Positions 19,230 to 28,337 of a stretch of DNA of 64,000 nt are shown here, piece by piece. The notes below the pieces were generated by a model, which saw nothing but the letters and a program-made list of their open reading frames with translations, was not told where the DNA came from and searched no databases. Position 1 is the stretch's first letter. Every line of letters begins with the position of its first letter. Source of the DNA: Pseudomonas ovata. Its GTDB lineage: Bacteria; Pseudomonadota; Gammaproteobacteria; Pseudomonadales; Pseudomonadaceae. A program made the translations under genes and the position numbers. The stretch is taken from NCBI RefSeq assembly GCF_003131185.1, contig NZ_QFFU01000012.1, positions 124,001 through 188,000 of the forward strand, in the 5' to 3' direction.

Positions 19230-20600
19230 ATGAACGCCCCTCGTGAGACCATCGCTGCCATCGCCACTGCCCAGGGCCGGGGAGGCGTCGGCATCGTGCG
19301 TGTGTCCGGTCCGCTGGCCGGCAAGGCCGCACGCGCCATCACCGGCCGCGAACTCAAGCCACGCTATGCCCATTACGGTCCGTTCGAAGACGCACACGGG
19401 CAGGTGCTGGACGAAGGCATCGCCCTGTATTTTCCCGGCCCGAATTCATTCACCGGTGAAGATGTACTGGAGCTCCAAGGCCACGGCGGGCCTGTGGTGC
19501 TGGACATGCTGCTGCAACGCTGTGTGCAACTGGGGTGCCGCCTGGCACGACCCGGTGAATTCAGCGAACGGGCATTCCTCAACGACAAGCTTGACCTGGC
19601 ACAGGCTGAAGCCATCGCCGACCTGATCGAGGCCAGCTCGGCCCAGGCTGCCCGCAATGCGCTGCGCTCGCTGCAGGGGGCATTCTCCCAGCGTGTGGAT
19701 AAACTCACCGAGCTGTTGATCGGCCTGCGCATGTACGTGGAAGCAGCCATCGACTTTCCCGAGGAGGAAATCGACTTCCTGGCCGATGGCGTTGTGCTGG
19801 GCAAGCTTGATGGCGTGCGCGAGATGTTATCCACAGTCGTGCGCGAAGCCGGGCAGGGTGCCTTGCTGCGGGACGGCATGAACGTGGTGATCGCCGGTCG
19901 GCCAAATGCCGGCAAGTCCAGCCTGCTTAATGCGCTGGCCGGGCGTGAAGCGGCGATCGTGACCGACATTGCCGGAACGACTCGCGATGTGTTGCGTGAA
20001 CATATCCACATCGACGGCATGCCACTGCACGTGGTCGACACCGCCGGTTTGCGCAACACCGAGGATCAGGTGGAGATGATCGGTGTGCAGCGTGCCCTCA
20101 AGGCGATTGGCGAGGCTGACCGCATCCTGCTGGTGGTCGACGCGACGGCACCCGAAGCGAGCGACCCGTTTGCCCTGTGGCCGGAATTTCTCGAAGAGCG
20201 TCCAGACCCGGCCAAAGTTACCCTGATCCGTAACAAGGCAGACCTGAGCGGCGATGCGGTCAGGCTTGAAACCAGCGACGACGGTCATGTCACCATCAGC
20301 CTCAGCGCCAAGGCGGCAGGCACCGGCCTGGATCTGCTGCGAGAGCACCTCAAGGCCTGCATGGGTTATCAACAGACATCGGAAAGCAGCTTCAGCGCCC
20401 GTCGCCGCCACCTGGATGCGCTGCACCGCGCCAGCCGCTTCCTGGAGCACGGCCGTGCACAGCTGACCCTGGCGGGCGCCGGCGAACTACTGGCCGAAGA
20501 CCTGCGCCATGCACAGCAAGCCTTGGGCGAGATCACCGGAGCGTTCAGCTCCGATGACTTGCTGGGCAGGATCTTTTCCAGTTTCTGCATCGGCAAGTAG
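19230..20600 (+). CDS. mnmE: tRNA modification GTPase MnmE
   Basis: A 456-residue GTPase that, with MnmG, installs the 5-carboxymethylaminomethyl group on wobble U34 of certain tRNAs. The N-terminal folate-binding domain begins TIAAIATAQGRGGVGIVRVSG. The G domain shows G1 GRPNAGKSS near 224, DTAG, and NKAD. The C-terminal catalytic cysteine motif FCIGK is intact. ATG at 19230 with AGGAG upstream is the start. Two perfect DnaA boxes (19694-19702, 19827-19835) are within the gene. Its usual partner mnmG is separated from it here by a 5.8-kb accessory segment. Confidence 0.97.
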   Translation: MNAPRETIAAIATAQGRGGVGIVRVSGPLAGKAARAITGRELKPRYAHYGPFEDAHGQVLDEGIALYFPGPNSFTGEDVLELQGHGGPVVLDMLLQRCVQLGCRLARPGEFSERAFLNDKLDLAQAEAIADLIEASSAQAARNALRSLQGAFSQRVDKLTELLIGLRMYVEAAIDFPEEEIDFLADGVVLGKLDGVREMLSTVVREAGQGALLRDGMNVVIAGRPNAGKSSLLNALAGREAAIVTDIAGTTRDVLREHIHIDGMPLHVVDTAGLRNTEDQVEMIGVQRALKAIGEADRILLVVDATAPEASDPFALWPEFLEERPDPAKVTLIRNKADLSGDAVRLETSDDGHVTISLSAKAAGTGLDLLREHLKACMGYQQTSESSFSARRRHLDALHRASRFLEHGRAQLTLAGAGELLAEDLRHAQQALGEITGAFSSDDLLGRIFSSFCIGK

Positions 20601-21133
20601 CCGTACGCGACCACACCCAGACGGTGTGTGGATAAACAGCGGCCGCAACGGCCGTTGTTTCACAACAGAAATTGTCCACAGCCCCACGATTATCATCCGA
20701 TCTCTTCTTGCACACCGGCAGCAGGTTCTGCCGGCGAAGCGCTGTGGACAGAAATCCTGTCTGCCGCCTTGACGACGCTCCAGGGCGGAGCACTGTCACG
20801 CAGCAAACCTGGGACCGGTGGGAGACGGCTTGCCGGGGCCCGCTTGCCGGTGATCGGTTGCGCAGCAGATGTGTTTCATCAATTGCCTTGAGCGCTCCGC
20901 GCTCAATCGCCGGCAAGCCGCCTCCCACAAGGCATGGGGATTAAACTAAATAAAATCAATAAGTTATTTTGTCTTTGATGAGCGTGCGCTTTGTGAATTT
21001 GACCGAAAAGACATGAATTTTGTGGATAATCCTTTAAATTCAGCTAGTTAATTTTCTTTGACACAATTTAATACCGCTCATTCCAAGTTACCCACAAGCC
21101 CGTCAGCCCCCGGATAACGGGGCTCTCAGGCAT
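20601..21133. other. Gene-free spacer with DnaA boxes and REP repeats
   Basis: A 533-bp gap with no convincing gene. It contains two perfect DnaA boxes (20627-20635 and 21021-21029), several near-matches such as TTGTCCACA at about 20671 and TGTGGACAG at about 20741, an inverted REP pair (20818-20929) and an AT-rich stretch from 20940 to 21080. The hairpin around 20635-20660 (CGGCC/GGCCG) with following T residues may terminate mnmE. Confidence 0.75.
20818..20929. repeat. Inverted pair of REP elements
   Basis: GGTGGGAGACGGCTTGCCGG (from 20818) is answered in reverse complement by CGCCGGCAAGCCGCCTCCCA (from 20909). A small GAGCG/CGCTC hairpin lies between them. The motif is a common pseudomonad extragenic palindrome type. 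Confidence 0.8.
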
Positions 21134-21781
21134 TTACCGGACTGACATCTCCTTTTTCAGCTCTTCCAGCACCCGTGGAAAGGTCTTGAAGCCCTCGGCT
21201 TCCAGAAAATGCCCGCCCTCCGGCAGTGAAACAAACCGCGCTTCGAGTCTTTTCGCCAAGGCTGCGCTTACCGCATGCGGCACCACCACGTCATTTCGTG
21301 CGGCAATCACCACACGGTTGTGGGTAAGTTGAATCAGCTTGCGGTAATCCAGGTCAGGCCGGATAAAGCCGTCGATTTGTGGAATGTTCGGCAGGCGGTC
21401 ATTGAAACCGGATACCAGCACATAGCCGCCCACTGTGGATAAGTCCTTGCACGTCGCCAGGTACTGCAACAGCGCAATGCTGCCCAGACTGTGTGTCACA
21501 AACCACGAATGTTCGTCCGGGTGCGGTATCTGCGCCTGCAGAGCCTGTTGCCACTGTTGTGGCTGTGGGTTGACGGCGGGAGACAGCTCGACGATCGACA
21601 CACGGGTGCCGGTTTCTTCGAGGCGTTGCTTCAACCAGGCAAACCAGTGGTCGTCGGGCGTGGCGCGATAGCCATGGACGATATAGACATGTGCCGCCTG
21701 TTCGGCGGCGAGAGCAATGGGCGTCAGCGTCAGCAGCACCGCTGCGAGCAGGCGTTTGAATCGAGATCTGTGGATAAACAC
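21134..21781 (-). CDS. Exported alpha/beta hydrolase, RBBP9/YdeN type
   Basis: A 215-residue small serine hydrolase. The N-terminal 25 residues form a signal peptide (RLLAAVLLTLTPIALAAEQA), so it is probably periplasmic. The oxyanion block is YIVHGY near 35-40. The nucleophile elbow is THSLGS, with Thr before His rather than the common Gly. The catalytic His is in GGHFLEAEGF near the C-terminus, and an acidic residue is near ARNDVVVP. The substrate is unknown. It reads in the same direction as the receptor gene behind it, 61 bases apart, so it may belong to the iron-uptake unit, although such hydrolases are not standard members. Two perfect DnaA boxes lie in the gene. Confidence 0.85.
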   Translation of the reverse strand: MFIHRSRFKRLLAAVLLTLTPIALAAEQAAHVYIVHGYRATPDDHWFAWLKQRLEETGTRVSIVELSPAVNPQPQQWQQALQAQIPHPDEHSWFVTHSLGSIALLQYLATCKDLSTVGGYVLVSGFNDRLPNIPQIDGFIRPDLDYRKLIQLTHNRVVIAARNDVVVPHAVSAALAKRLEARFVSLPEGGHFLEAEGFKTFPRVLEELKKEMSVR

Positions 21782-21842
21782 AACAGCTCCTGAGCAGGTC
21801 GGGGTGTCATTAACTTAGCACTCCGACCTCTCAGGCACAGGC

Positions 21843-24296
21843 CTACCAGTTATACGAAACCGTCCCCAACACGGTGCGGCTGTCACCCCAGTAGCAGCGA
21901 CCGGCGTCGTTGCAACCTGACACGTACTCCTTGTCGAACAGGTTGCGGGCGTTCAGATCCACCGACCAGTGGCGGTCGACCTGATAACCAATGGCGGCAT
22001 CCACCAGCGTGACGTCGCCGGAATCGAGCCGGCCGTACAGGCTCGGTTGCGTGTAGGCGAAAGTACTGTCGAAGTAGCGCACGCCGCCGGCGATCGACAG
22101 GCCGTTCAATGCGCCGTCCAGGAAGCGGTACTTGGTCCAGACCGAAGCCTGGTTGCGTGGTACCCCGGTCACCTGATGATCCTCGATCAGCGAGCCTGGA
22201 GCATCCTTGGTCACCCGGGCATCGGTGTAGGTGTAGGCGGCGGTGAGGTTCAGGTGGCGGGTGATATCGCTGTTGATCTCCAGCTCCACGCCCTTGGCCC
22301 GGCTTTCGCCGATTTGCCGGTAGGTGGACGTGGTGGCGTCCAGATAGGTGTCATCTTCCTTGCGCAGGTCGAAAACGGACGCGGTCATCGCTGTATTCCA
22401 GCCGGCCGGCTCGTATTTCACACCCACTTCGATCTGCGAGCTGGTGATCGGGTCCAGCGGCGCGCCGCCATTGGAGATCTGCTGCACCGGTACAAAGGCG
22501 GTCGAATAGCTGGCATAAGGGGTCAGGCCATTGTCGAAGCGGTACATCAGGCCGGTCTGCCAGGTGAACTTGTGGTCATGGCCATTGATATCGCCGGTAG
22601 GCGCCAGCTTGTTGCGAAAATCGCTTTCAACCCAGTCCTGGCGACCGCCCAGCAGGAAGATCCAGTTGTTCCAGGTGCTTTGCATCTGGGTGTAGACACC
22701 CTGCATCTGCTGACCGAGCAACGTGTTCTGCACGGCAATGGCGGTTATCGGATCACCTGCATAGACCGGATCGAAAATGTTGATCTGCCCGGCAAAACCG
22801 GCGTCCCAGTCCTGGCTGAATGAAGTACGGTCGTAGCTGGCGCCCACCAGCCAGGTGTTATCCACAGCGCCGGTGCTGAATTTGCCTTCCAGCTGGTTAT
22901 CCAGCGAGTACACCATCGACTTGTTGCCCCGGTCGTAGGCAGTGACATTCAACTGGGTGCCGAAGCCTGCGTTGTTCAGACTGCCCGGCCAGGTCTCATG
23001 GCGATTGATACGCGATTGTTGATAACGCGAGTTCTGCCGGAATTGCCAGTCTTCGTTGAAGCTGTGGATAAATTCATAGCCCAGGCTCCAGGTTTCGCGC
23101 TCGAAGGTGTTCCAGCCGGGGACGCCCAGCATGGTGTCCTTGTCGAGCTTGCCATTGGGGTTATCCAGCAGGGTGCCGGCGGCCGGCAAGCCCAGTTCCA
23201 TATTGGTGTGGTCTTTCTGGTAATGGCTGAGCAGGGTCAACTGGTTGGCGTCGTCGAAATTGAGGGTCAGGGACGGCGCGATGTACAGGCGATCATCCGG
23301 CACATGGTCAGTCTGGGTATCCGCCTTGCGCCCCAGCATCACCACCCGGCCCTGGACCGTGGCACTGTCGTTAAGGGGACCGGAGATATCCACAGCCAGT
23401 TGCCGCCGGTTATTGGAGCCGTAACTCAGTTGTACCTCACCTTTGGGGGTAGCGGTGGGGCGCTTGCTGACCAGGTTCACCAGACCGCCGGGCGCATTCT
23501 CGCCGTACAGGATCGAGGACGGCCCGCGGAAGATTTCTACCCGCTCCAGCCCATACGTGTCGGTGGTGGTGTCATAGCGATTGCCTTGCACACGCAGCCC
23601 GTCGCGCAGCAAGCCATAGCCGTAGTCGGTGGCGTTAAAGCCGCGGATGAAGAACAGGTCGCCCGCCAGGCCATCGCCGGCCGCAAAAGGCGGGGCGAAA
23701 ATGCCTGGCACATAGCCGAGCACTTCGGTAAGCGTCTGGGCTTTCTGGTCCTTGATGCGCTGTTCGGTCACCACCGATACCGAGCGCGGTGTCTCGCTCA
23801 ACAGTGTGCTGGTCTTGGTCCCGGCACGGCTGGCGCCGGCCTTGTAACCGCTGTCGCTGGCGCTGTCCCGGACAAACGGGTCGACACCGCTGCCACTGAT
23901 ACGGGTCTCGTCCAGCGTCATCGCGCCGGTGGCTGGCAGCGCCTGCAGCGTATAGCTGCCAGGCGCCTGAGACACGGCCTGCAGCCCCGAACCCTGCAGC
24001 AACCGGGCAAAGCCCTGGTCCACCGAGAACTCGCCTTGCAGACCTGCTGTACGACGGCCTGCGGTCTGGGCCGGAGAGAATGACAGGATGACATTGGCCT
24101 GGGCTGCAAACTGGCTCAAGGCGTTATCCACAGGCCCTGCGGCCACAGCAAAGCGTTGCACGGTCATTGCAGGCTGAGCCTGGACCTGGCAGGCCAGCAG
24201 TGGATAAATCACGGCGCCGCCGATCAACAGGCTGTAAGCGATACAGTGCCTGGACAGCGGTTGGCGAACATAGGACGGAATCGGAGCGAAGCGCAT
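21843..24296 (-). CDS. TonB-dependent siderophore receptor, FhuA-like, with signalling domain
   Basis: An outer-membrane receptor of about 817 residues. ATG at 24296 with AGGG about 9 bases upstream is preferred to a TTG 24 bases earlier. A signal peptide ends near CQVQAQ. The STN domain follows (FAVAAGPVDNALSQFAAQAN), then the plug (LSETPRSVSVVTEQRIKDQ, RVEIFRGPSSILYGENAPGGLVN) and a barrel ending in Trp (GTVSYNW). The plug resembles hydroxamate (ferrichrome-type) receptors, unlike the FpvA-like receptor at 4.6-7.1 kb. Three perfect DnaA boxes (22858, 23063, 24124) and several one-mismatch versions lie inside the coding sequence. Confidence 0.93.
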   Translation of the reverse strand: MRFAPIPSYVRQPLSRHCIAYSLLIGGAVIYPLLACQVQAQPAMTVQRFAVAAGPVDNALSQFAAQANVILSFSPAQTAGRRTAGLQGEFSVDQGFARLLQGSGLQAVSQAPGSYTLQALPATGAMTLDETRISGSGVDPFVRDSASDSGYKAGASRAGTKTSTLLSETPRSVSVVTEQRIKDQKAQTLTEVLGYVPGIFAPPFAAGDGLAGDLFFIRGFNATDYGYGLLRDGLRVQGNRYDTTTDTYGLERVEIFRGPSSILYGENAPGGLVNLVSKRPTATPKGEVQLSYGSNNRRQLAVDISGPLNDSATVQGRVVMLGRKADTQTDHVPDDRLYIAPSLTLNFDDANQLTLLSHYQKDHTNMELGLPAAGTLLDNPNGKLDKDTMLGVPGWNTFERETWSLGYEFIHSFNEDWQFRQNSRYQQSRINRHETWPGSLNNAGFGTQLNVTAYDRGNKSMVYSLDNQLEGKFSTGAVDNTWLVGASYDRTSFSQDWDAGFAGQINIFDPVYAGDPITAIAVQNTLLGQQMQGVYTQMQSTWNNWIFLLGGRQDWVESDFRNKLAPTGDINGHDHKFTWQTGLMYRFDNGLTPYASYSTAFVPVQQISNGGAPLDPITSSQIEVGVKYEPAGWNTAMTASVFDLRKEDDTYLDATTSTYRQIGESRAKGVELEINSDITRHLNLTAAYTYTDARVTKDAPGSLIEDHQVTGVPRNQASVWTKYRFLDGALNGLSIAGGVRYFDSTFAYTQPSLYGRLDSGDVTLVDAAIGYQVDRHWSVDLNARNLFDKEYVSGCNDAGRCYWGDSRTVLGTVSYNW

Positions 24297-24404
24297 GACG
24301 TGTGACCCTGAAAATGGCAAGGATTCGCGTTGATCGCGATTATCAGCAGGGCCGTGTCAGGTTCAAAAAAGATCACCCTGCTTGCAAAAAATGTTCAGGG
24401 ACGC

Positions 24405-25343
24405 TCAAGCGCTGTAACTGACCGATACCCAATAAGGTGTAAACCAGCGCACGGTGATGGGCTGGCTGGCCTGCAGGTTGGCCAGTACCGCCTCAAGCGC
24501 ATCCAGGCGAAAGGTACCGGACACCCGCAGACTGGCAGCGCGCTCGTCACAGCGCATGACGCCATGACGGTAACGGCCCAGTTCGGCCAGCACATCCCCC
24601 AGCCGGGCATCGAGCACGATCAAGCGGCCTTCGACCCAGGCCACCTGCGCAGGCTGATACTTGTCCACAGCCCCGATGGTGCGAGTATCGAATGCCGTGC
24701 ATTCTCCGGCCTTGAGCACGGCGACTTTATCCACCGCCGCCTCGGGATGGATGCGCACACTGTCCTCCAGCACGCCCACCTCGGTCCGCGCCGAACGCTG
24801 GCGCACACTGAAGAGCGTGCCCAGGGCCTGAATGGATCCGTGTTGCGTCACCACCCGCAAAGGCCGCTGATCACCGCGTTTGCCGGTGCGCACCAGGATC
24901 TCCCCGCTGCGCAGATGCATCAGCCGCTGCCTGGCATCGAAGCGTATATCGAGCGCCGTGTCGGTATTGAGGTCGACCCGGCTACCGTCGGCCAGCTCGA
25001 TCCGGCGTTGCTGGCCTGTGCCGGTGCGGTAGTCGGCCCAGTTATCCACCGCGTCTTGTGCCTGCCAGCCAACAAGGCCTGCAGCGGGAAGCAGCAACAA
25101 CAACTTGAGCACCTGACGGCGTTGGCCACTGGCCGACAAGGCCTGGCGGGTTGCCTGGCCGGGCAGGGTGCCCAGGCTGCGCTGCAAAAGCTCCATCTGC
25201 TGCCAGGCGACCTGATGCGCCGGATCGCTGGCCAGCCAGCGCAGCCAGGCCTGGCGCTGCGCATTGTCAGGCGGCTCGGACTGAAACTGCACGTACCAGG
25301 TGGCCGCCGCTTCAAGCACCCGACGCTCGACCGGACTGGCCAT
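24405..25343 (-). CDS. FecR-family anti-sigma regulator
   Basis: A 312-residue inner-membrane regulator of the neighbouring sigma factor. The start MASPVERRV at 25343 is chosen because its ATG overlaps the sigma stop by one base (TAATG). The N-terminal sigma-binding domain contains WLASDPAHQVAWQQMELLQ. One membrane segment follows (LLLLLPAAGLVGW, about 80-93). The periplasmic FecR domain contains LADGSRVDLNTDTALDIRF and IQALGTLFSV. It relays the ligand-bound state of the receptor to the sigma factor. The receptor starts 108 bases further on. Confidence 0.93.
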   Translation of the reverse strand: MASPVERRVLEAAATWYVQFQSEPPDNAQRQAWLRWLASDPAHQVAWQQMELLQRSLGTLPGQATRQALSASGQRRQVLKLLLLLPAAGLVGWQAQDAVDNWADYRTGTGQQRRIELADGSRVDLNTDTALDIRFDARQRLMHLRSGEILVRTGKRGDQRPLRVVTQHGSIQALGTLFSVRQRSARTEVGVLEDSVRIHPEAAVDKVAVLKAGECTAFDTRTIGAVDKYQPAQVAWVEGRLIVLDARLGDVLAELGRYRHGVMRCDERAASLRVSGTFRLDALEAVLANLQASQPITVRWFTPYWVSVSYSA

Positions 25344-25849
25344 TACAGCGTTGCCATCAGTACGGAGCATTCGGTCAAGGCACGGATCATGTGCTTCTTG
25401 ATGCTGCTCAGGGACAGCCCCAACTGATCGGCCACCTGTTGGTAAGTCAGGCCGTCGACCTGGGTCATCATGAAAATCCTGCGCGTGCGTGCGCCCAGGC
25501 CAGCCAGGGTCTTGTCCACAGCCATCAGGGTTTCAATGATCACCGCCTTGTCTTCTTCGCTGATCGCTACTGCTTCGGGTCGGGCCGCCATGCTTTGCAG
25601 CCACGCCTGCTCGATGGTGCGGCGTCGATAGCGATCAATGACCAGGCCGCGGGCAATGGTCGTCAGGTAATCGCGGGGCTCACGAATATCGGCTGCATTG
25701 CGGGCAGCCAGGATGCGCACAAAGGTGTCATGGGCCAGATCAGCCGCATCGCAGGTGTTGGACAGCTTGCCCTTGAGCCAGCCATACAGCCACGAGTGGT
25801 GCTGTTCATAGATCGACTGAACCGCTGCCGTATGGGAAGGAGAGGGCAT
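25343..25849 (-). CDS. FecI-family ECF RNA polymerase sigma factor
   Basis: A 168-residue sigma factor with region 2 (AADLAHDTFVRILAAR and DYLTTIARGLVIDRYRRR, to about 75) and region 4 (LTYQQVADQLGLSLSSIKKHMIRAL, about 130-157). It heads a sigma-FecR-receptor unit like the one at 2.99-7.07 kb, but in the opposite orientation. A well-formed Fur box lies 19 bases before its start, so iron repression is very likely. The start ATG has GGAGAGGGC just upstream. Confidence 0.93.
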   Translation of the reverse strand: MPSPSHTAAVQSIYEQHHSWLYGWLKGKLSNTCDAADLAHDTFVRILAARNAADIREPRDYLTTIARGLVIDRYRRRTIEQAWLQSMAARPEAVAISEEDKAVIIETLMAVDKTLAGLGARTRRIFMMTQVDGLTYQQVADQLGLSLSSIKKHMIRALTECSVLMATL

Positions 25850-25867
25850 GAGGGGGATTCTGAGCCA

Positions 25868-25896
25868 GTGAATGATAATCGCTATTATTCATTCAC
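25868..25896. promoter_or_regulatory. Fur box upstream of the second ECF sigma gene
   Basis: A near-palindrome running from GTGAATGATAAT to ATTATTCATTCAC contains GATAATCGCTATTATTC, close to the 19-bp Fur consensus. It lies directly before the sigma gene. It also marks the left edge of the second origin-like region. Confidence 0.85.
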
Positions 25897-25959
25897 GACC
25901 GGGGCTACGACAAGGGTCCTTTTTCATGACGAGCTCACAGATTTTCGTGATGTTCTTCA

Positions 25960-26400
25960 AAAAAAGTTATCCACATGGAAAAAAATCATCGAAAGCGCCT
26001 GTTTCCGGGCACTTGAGAAGCATGAACAGAGTATTTCAGCTGCCTGTGCATGCATAAATAAGCCCTGTGCATAACCCGCCTTCAGCCCGGTTGATAAGCA
26101 GGCTCGAAAACTGGGCACAACTGCCCCTGTGGACAAATCGTACTTTAATCCACAGGCCAAACAGAGTTATCCAAAGCCCCCAGAGGTACATGAACACAGA
26201 CTTTTGAAACGCTGTACACATTGTAAAACGTGGCTTACAGAGATCTATCCACAGAAAGGTGCCTCAGTAACATAAGCATTAAAAACAAGGTTTTAAAAGA
26301 TTTCTTTCTTTCTAATTTTTTTACACATCCCGCCTTTTTGCACAGCTGGTCATTTTTTGTTCAACGGGTTTCATTCAGGTGGGTGAAGTCCCTATACTTG
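25960..26400. other. Second oriC-like region upstream of mnmG
   Basis: The gap between the sigma gene and mnmG holds one perfect DnaA box (25967-25975). One-mismatch boxes lie at 26066-26074, 26128-26136, 26146-26154, 26168-26176 and 26245-26253. It shares an extended arrangement with oriC: TGTGCATAAC, then CTGTGGA and ACTTTAAT-CACAG, then the 19-bp identity CTTTTGAAACGCTGTACAC (26202-26220 here, 16384-16402 in oriC), GGCTTACAG, TATCCACAGA, and an AT-rich tail. The order and spacing are conserved apart from an extra 50 bp or so on the left. Pseudomonads are reported to carry two autonomously replicating origin-type fragments; activity here is inference. Confidence 0.75.
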
Positions 26401-26444
26401 TCAGCTATCCCGATTTTTCATCTACAACAGGCACGAGGTGCGTG

Positions 26445-28337
26445 GTGGATTTCCCTTCCCGTTTTGAAGTGATCGTCATCGGTGGCGGTCATGCCGGTAC
26501 CGAGGCGGCACTGGCCTCGGCACGCATGGGCGTTAAAACGCTGCTGTTGACGCACAACGTGGAAACCCTTGGGCACATGAGCTGCAACCCTGCCATTGGT
26601 GGCATCGGTAAAAGCCATCTGGTCAAGGAAATCGATGCCCTCGGCGGCTCGATGGCTGTGGCCACGGACATGGCCGGTATTCAGTTCCGTGTGCTCAACA
26701 GTCGCAAGGGTCCAGCCGTACGTGCCACCCGCGCCCAGGCCGACCGGGCCATCTACAAGGCCGTCATCCGCGAAATCCTGGAAAACCAGCCCAACCTGTG
26801 GATTTTCCAGCAGTCCTGCGACGACCTGATCGTCGAGCAGGACCAGGTGCGTGGCGTCGTGACCCAGATGGGCCTGCGTTTTCTTGCCGATTCAGTGGTG
26901 CTGACCACCGGCACCTTTCTGGGCGGGCTGATTCATATCGGTTTGCAGAACCATTCCGGTGGCCGTGCCGGTGATCCACCGTCGATTGCCCTGGCCCACC
27001 GCATGCGTGAACTGCCGCTGCGCGTCGGGCGCCTGAAGACCGGTACGCCACCGCGTATCGATGGCCGCTCGGTCGACTTTTCGGTCATGAGCGAACAGCC
27101 GGGCGACACGCCGATTCCAGTGATGTCGTTCATCGGCAACAAGGAACAGCACCCGCGGCAGGTCAGTTGCTGGATCACGCACACCAATACGCGGACCCAC
27201 GAGATCATCGCCGCCAACCTGGATCGCTCGCCGATGTATTCCGGTGTGATCGAAGGTGTCGGCCCGCGCTATTGTCCGTCGATCGAAGACAAGATCCATC
27301 GCTTTGCCGACAAGCAGAGCCACCAGGTGTTCATCGAGCCCGAAGGCCTGAACACCCACGAGCTGTACCCCAACGGTATCTCGACGTCCTTGCCGTTTGA
27401 CGTGCAATTGCAGGTGGTGCGTTCGATCCAGGGCATGGAAAACGCCCATATCGTGCGTCCCGGCTATGCGATCGAGTACGACTACTTCGATCCGCGTGAC
27501 CTCAAGTACAGCCTGGAAACCAAAGTCATCGGCGGCCTGTTCTTCGCCGGGCAGATCAACGGCACCACCGGCTACGAAGAAGCTGGCGCCCAGGGCCTGC
27601 TGGCCGGAACCAACGCCGCCTTGCGTGCGCAGGGCAAGGAAAGCTGGTGCCCGCGCCGCGACGAGGCGTACCTGGGCGTGCTGGTCGATGACCTGATTAC
27701 CCTGGGCACCCAGGAACCGTACCGGATGTTCACCTCCCGGGCCGAGTACCGCCTGATCCTGCGCGAAGACAACGCCGACCTGCGCCTGACCGAAAAAGGG
27801 CGTGAGCTGGGTTTGATCGACGATGCCCGCTGGGCGGCGTTCTGCACCAAGCGCGAAAGCATCGAGCGCGAAGAACAGCGCCTGAAAAGTACCTGGGTAC
27901 GCCCTGGTACCGAGCGCGGTGATGCGATTGCCGAACGTTTCGGCACACCGTTGACCCACGAATACAACCTGCTCAACCTGCTGACCCGCCCGGAAATCGA
28001 CTACGCCAGCCTGGTGGCGCTGACCGGGGAAGGTTGCAGCGATCCACAAGTGGCCGAGCAGGTCGAGATCAAGACCAAATACGCCGGTTACATCGAACGG
28101 CAACAAGACGAAATCGCCCGGCTGCGCGCCAGCGAAGACACGCGCCTGCCTGTGGATATCGACTACGTGTCGATTTCCGGATTGTCCAAGGAAATCCAGT
28201 CCAAGCTGGGGATAACTCGTCCTGAGACCCTGGGCCAGGCTTCGCGTATTCCCGGCGTCACGCCGGCAGCGATTTCCCTGCTGCTGATTCACCTGAAAAA
28301 ACGCGGCGCAGGCCGTGAGCTGGAGCAAAGCGCTTGA
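26445..28337 (+). CDS. mnmG: tRNA uridine-5-carboxymethylaminomethyl modification enzyme MnmG
   Basis: A 630-residue FAD-binding partner of MnmE in wobble-uridine modification. The start GTG at 26445 gives MDFPSRFEVIVIGGGHAGTE, with the dinucleotide-binding GGGHAG loop at about 13-18, and has GAGG upstream. The MnmG signatures GPRYCPSIEDK and GYEEAGAQGLLAG are present. The C-terminal helical domain that binds MnmE ends RGAGRELEQSA. The length is normal. rsmG follows with overlapping stop and start, as is usual in this locus. Confidence 0.97.
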   Translation: MDFPSRFEVIVIGGGHAGTEAALASARMGVKTLLLTHNVETLGHMSCNPAIGGIGKSHLVKEIDALGGSMAVATDMAGIQFRVLNSRKGPAVRATRAQADRAIYKAVIREILENQPNLWIFQQSCDDLIVEQDQVRGVVTQMGLRFLADSVVLTTGTFLGGLIHIGLQNHSGGRAGDPPSIALAHRMRELPLRVGRLKTGTPPRIDGRSVDFSVMSEQPGDTPIPVMSFIGNKEQHPRQVSCWITHTNTRTHEIIAANLDRSPMYSGVIEGVGPRYCPSIEDKIHRFADKQSHQVFIEPEGLNTHELYPNGISTSLPFDVQLQVVRSIQGMENAHIVRPGYAIEYDYFDPRDLKYSLETKVIGGLFFAGQINGTTGYEEAGAQGLLAGTNAALRAQGKESWCPRRDEAYLGVLVDDLITLGTQEPYRMFTSRAEYRLILREDNADLRLTEKGRELGLIDDARWAAFCTKRESIEREEQRLKSTWVRPGTERGDAIAERFGTPLTHEYNLLNLLTRPEIDYASLVALTGEGCSDPQVAEQVEIKTKYAGYIERQQDEIARLRASEDTRLPVDIDYVSISGLSKEIQSKLGITRPETLGQASRIPGVTPAAISLLLIHLKKRGAGRELEQSA

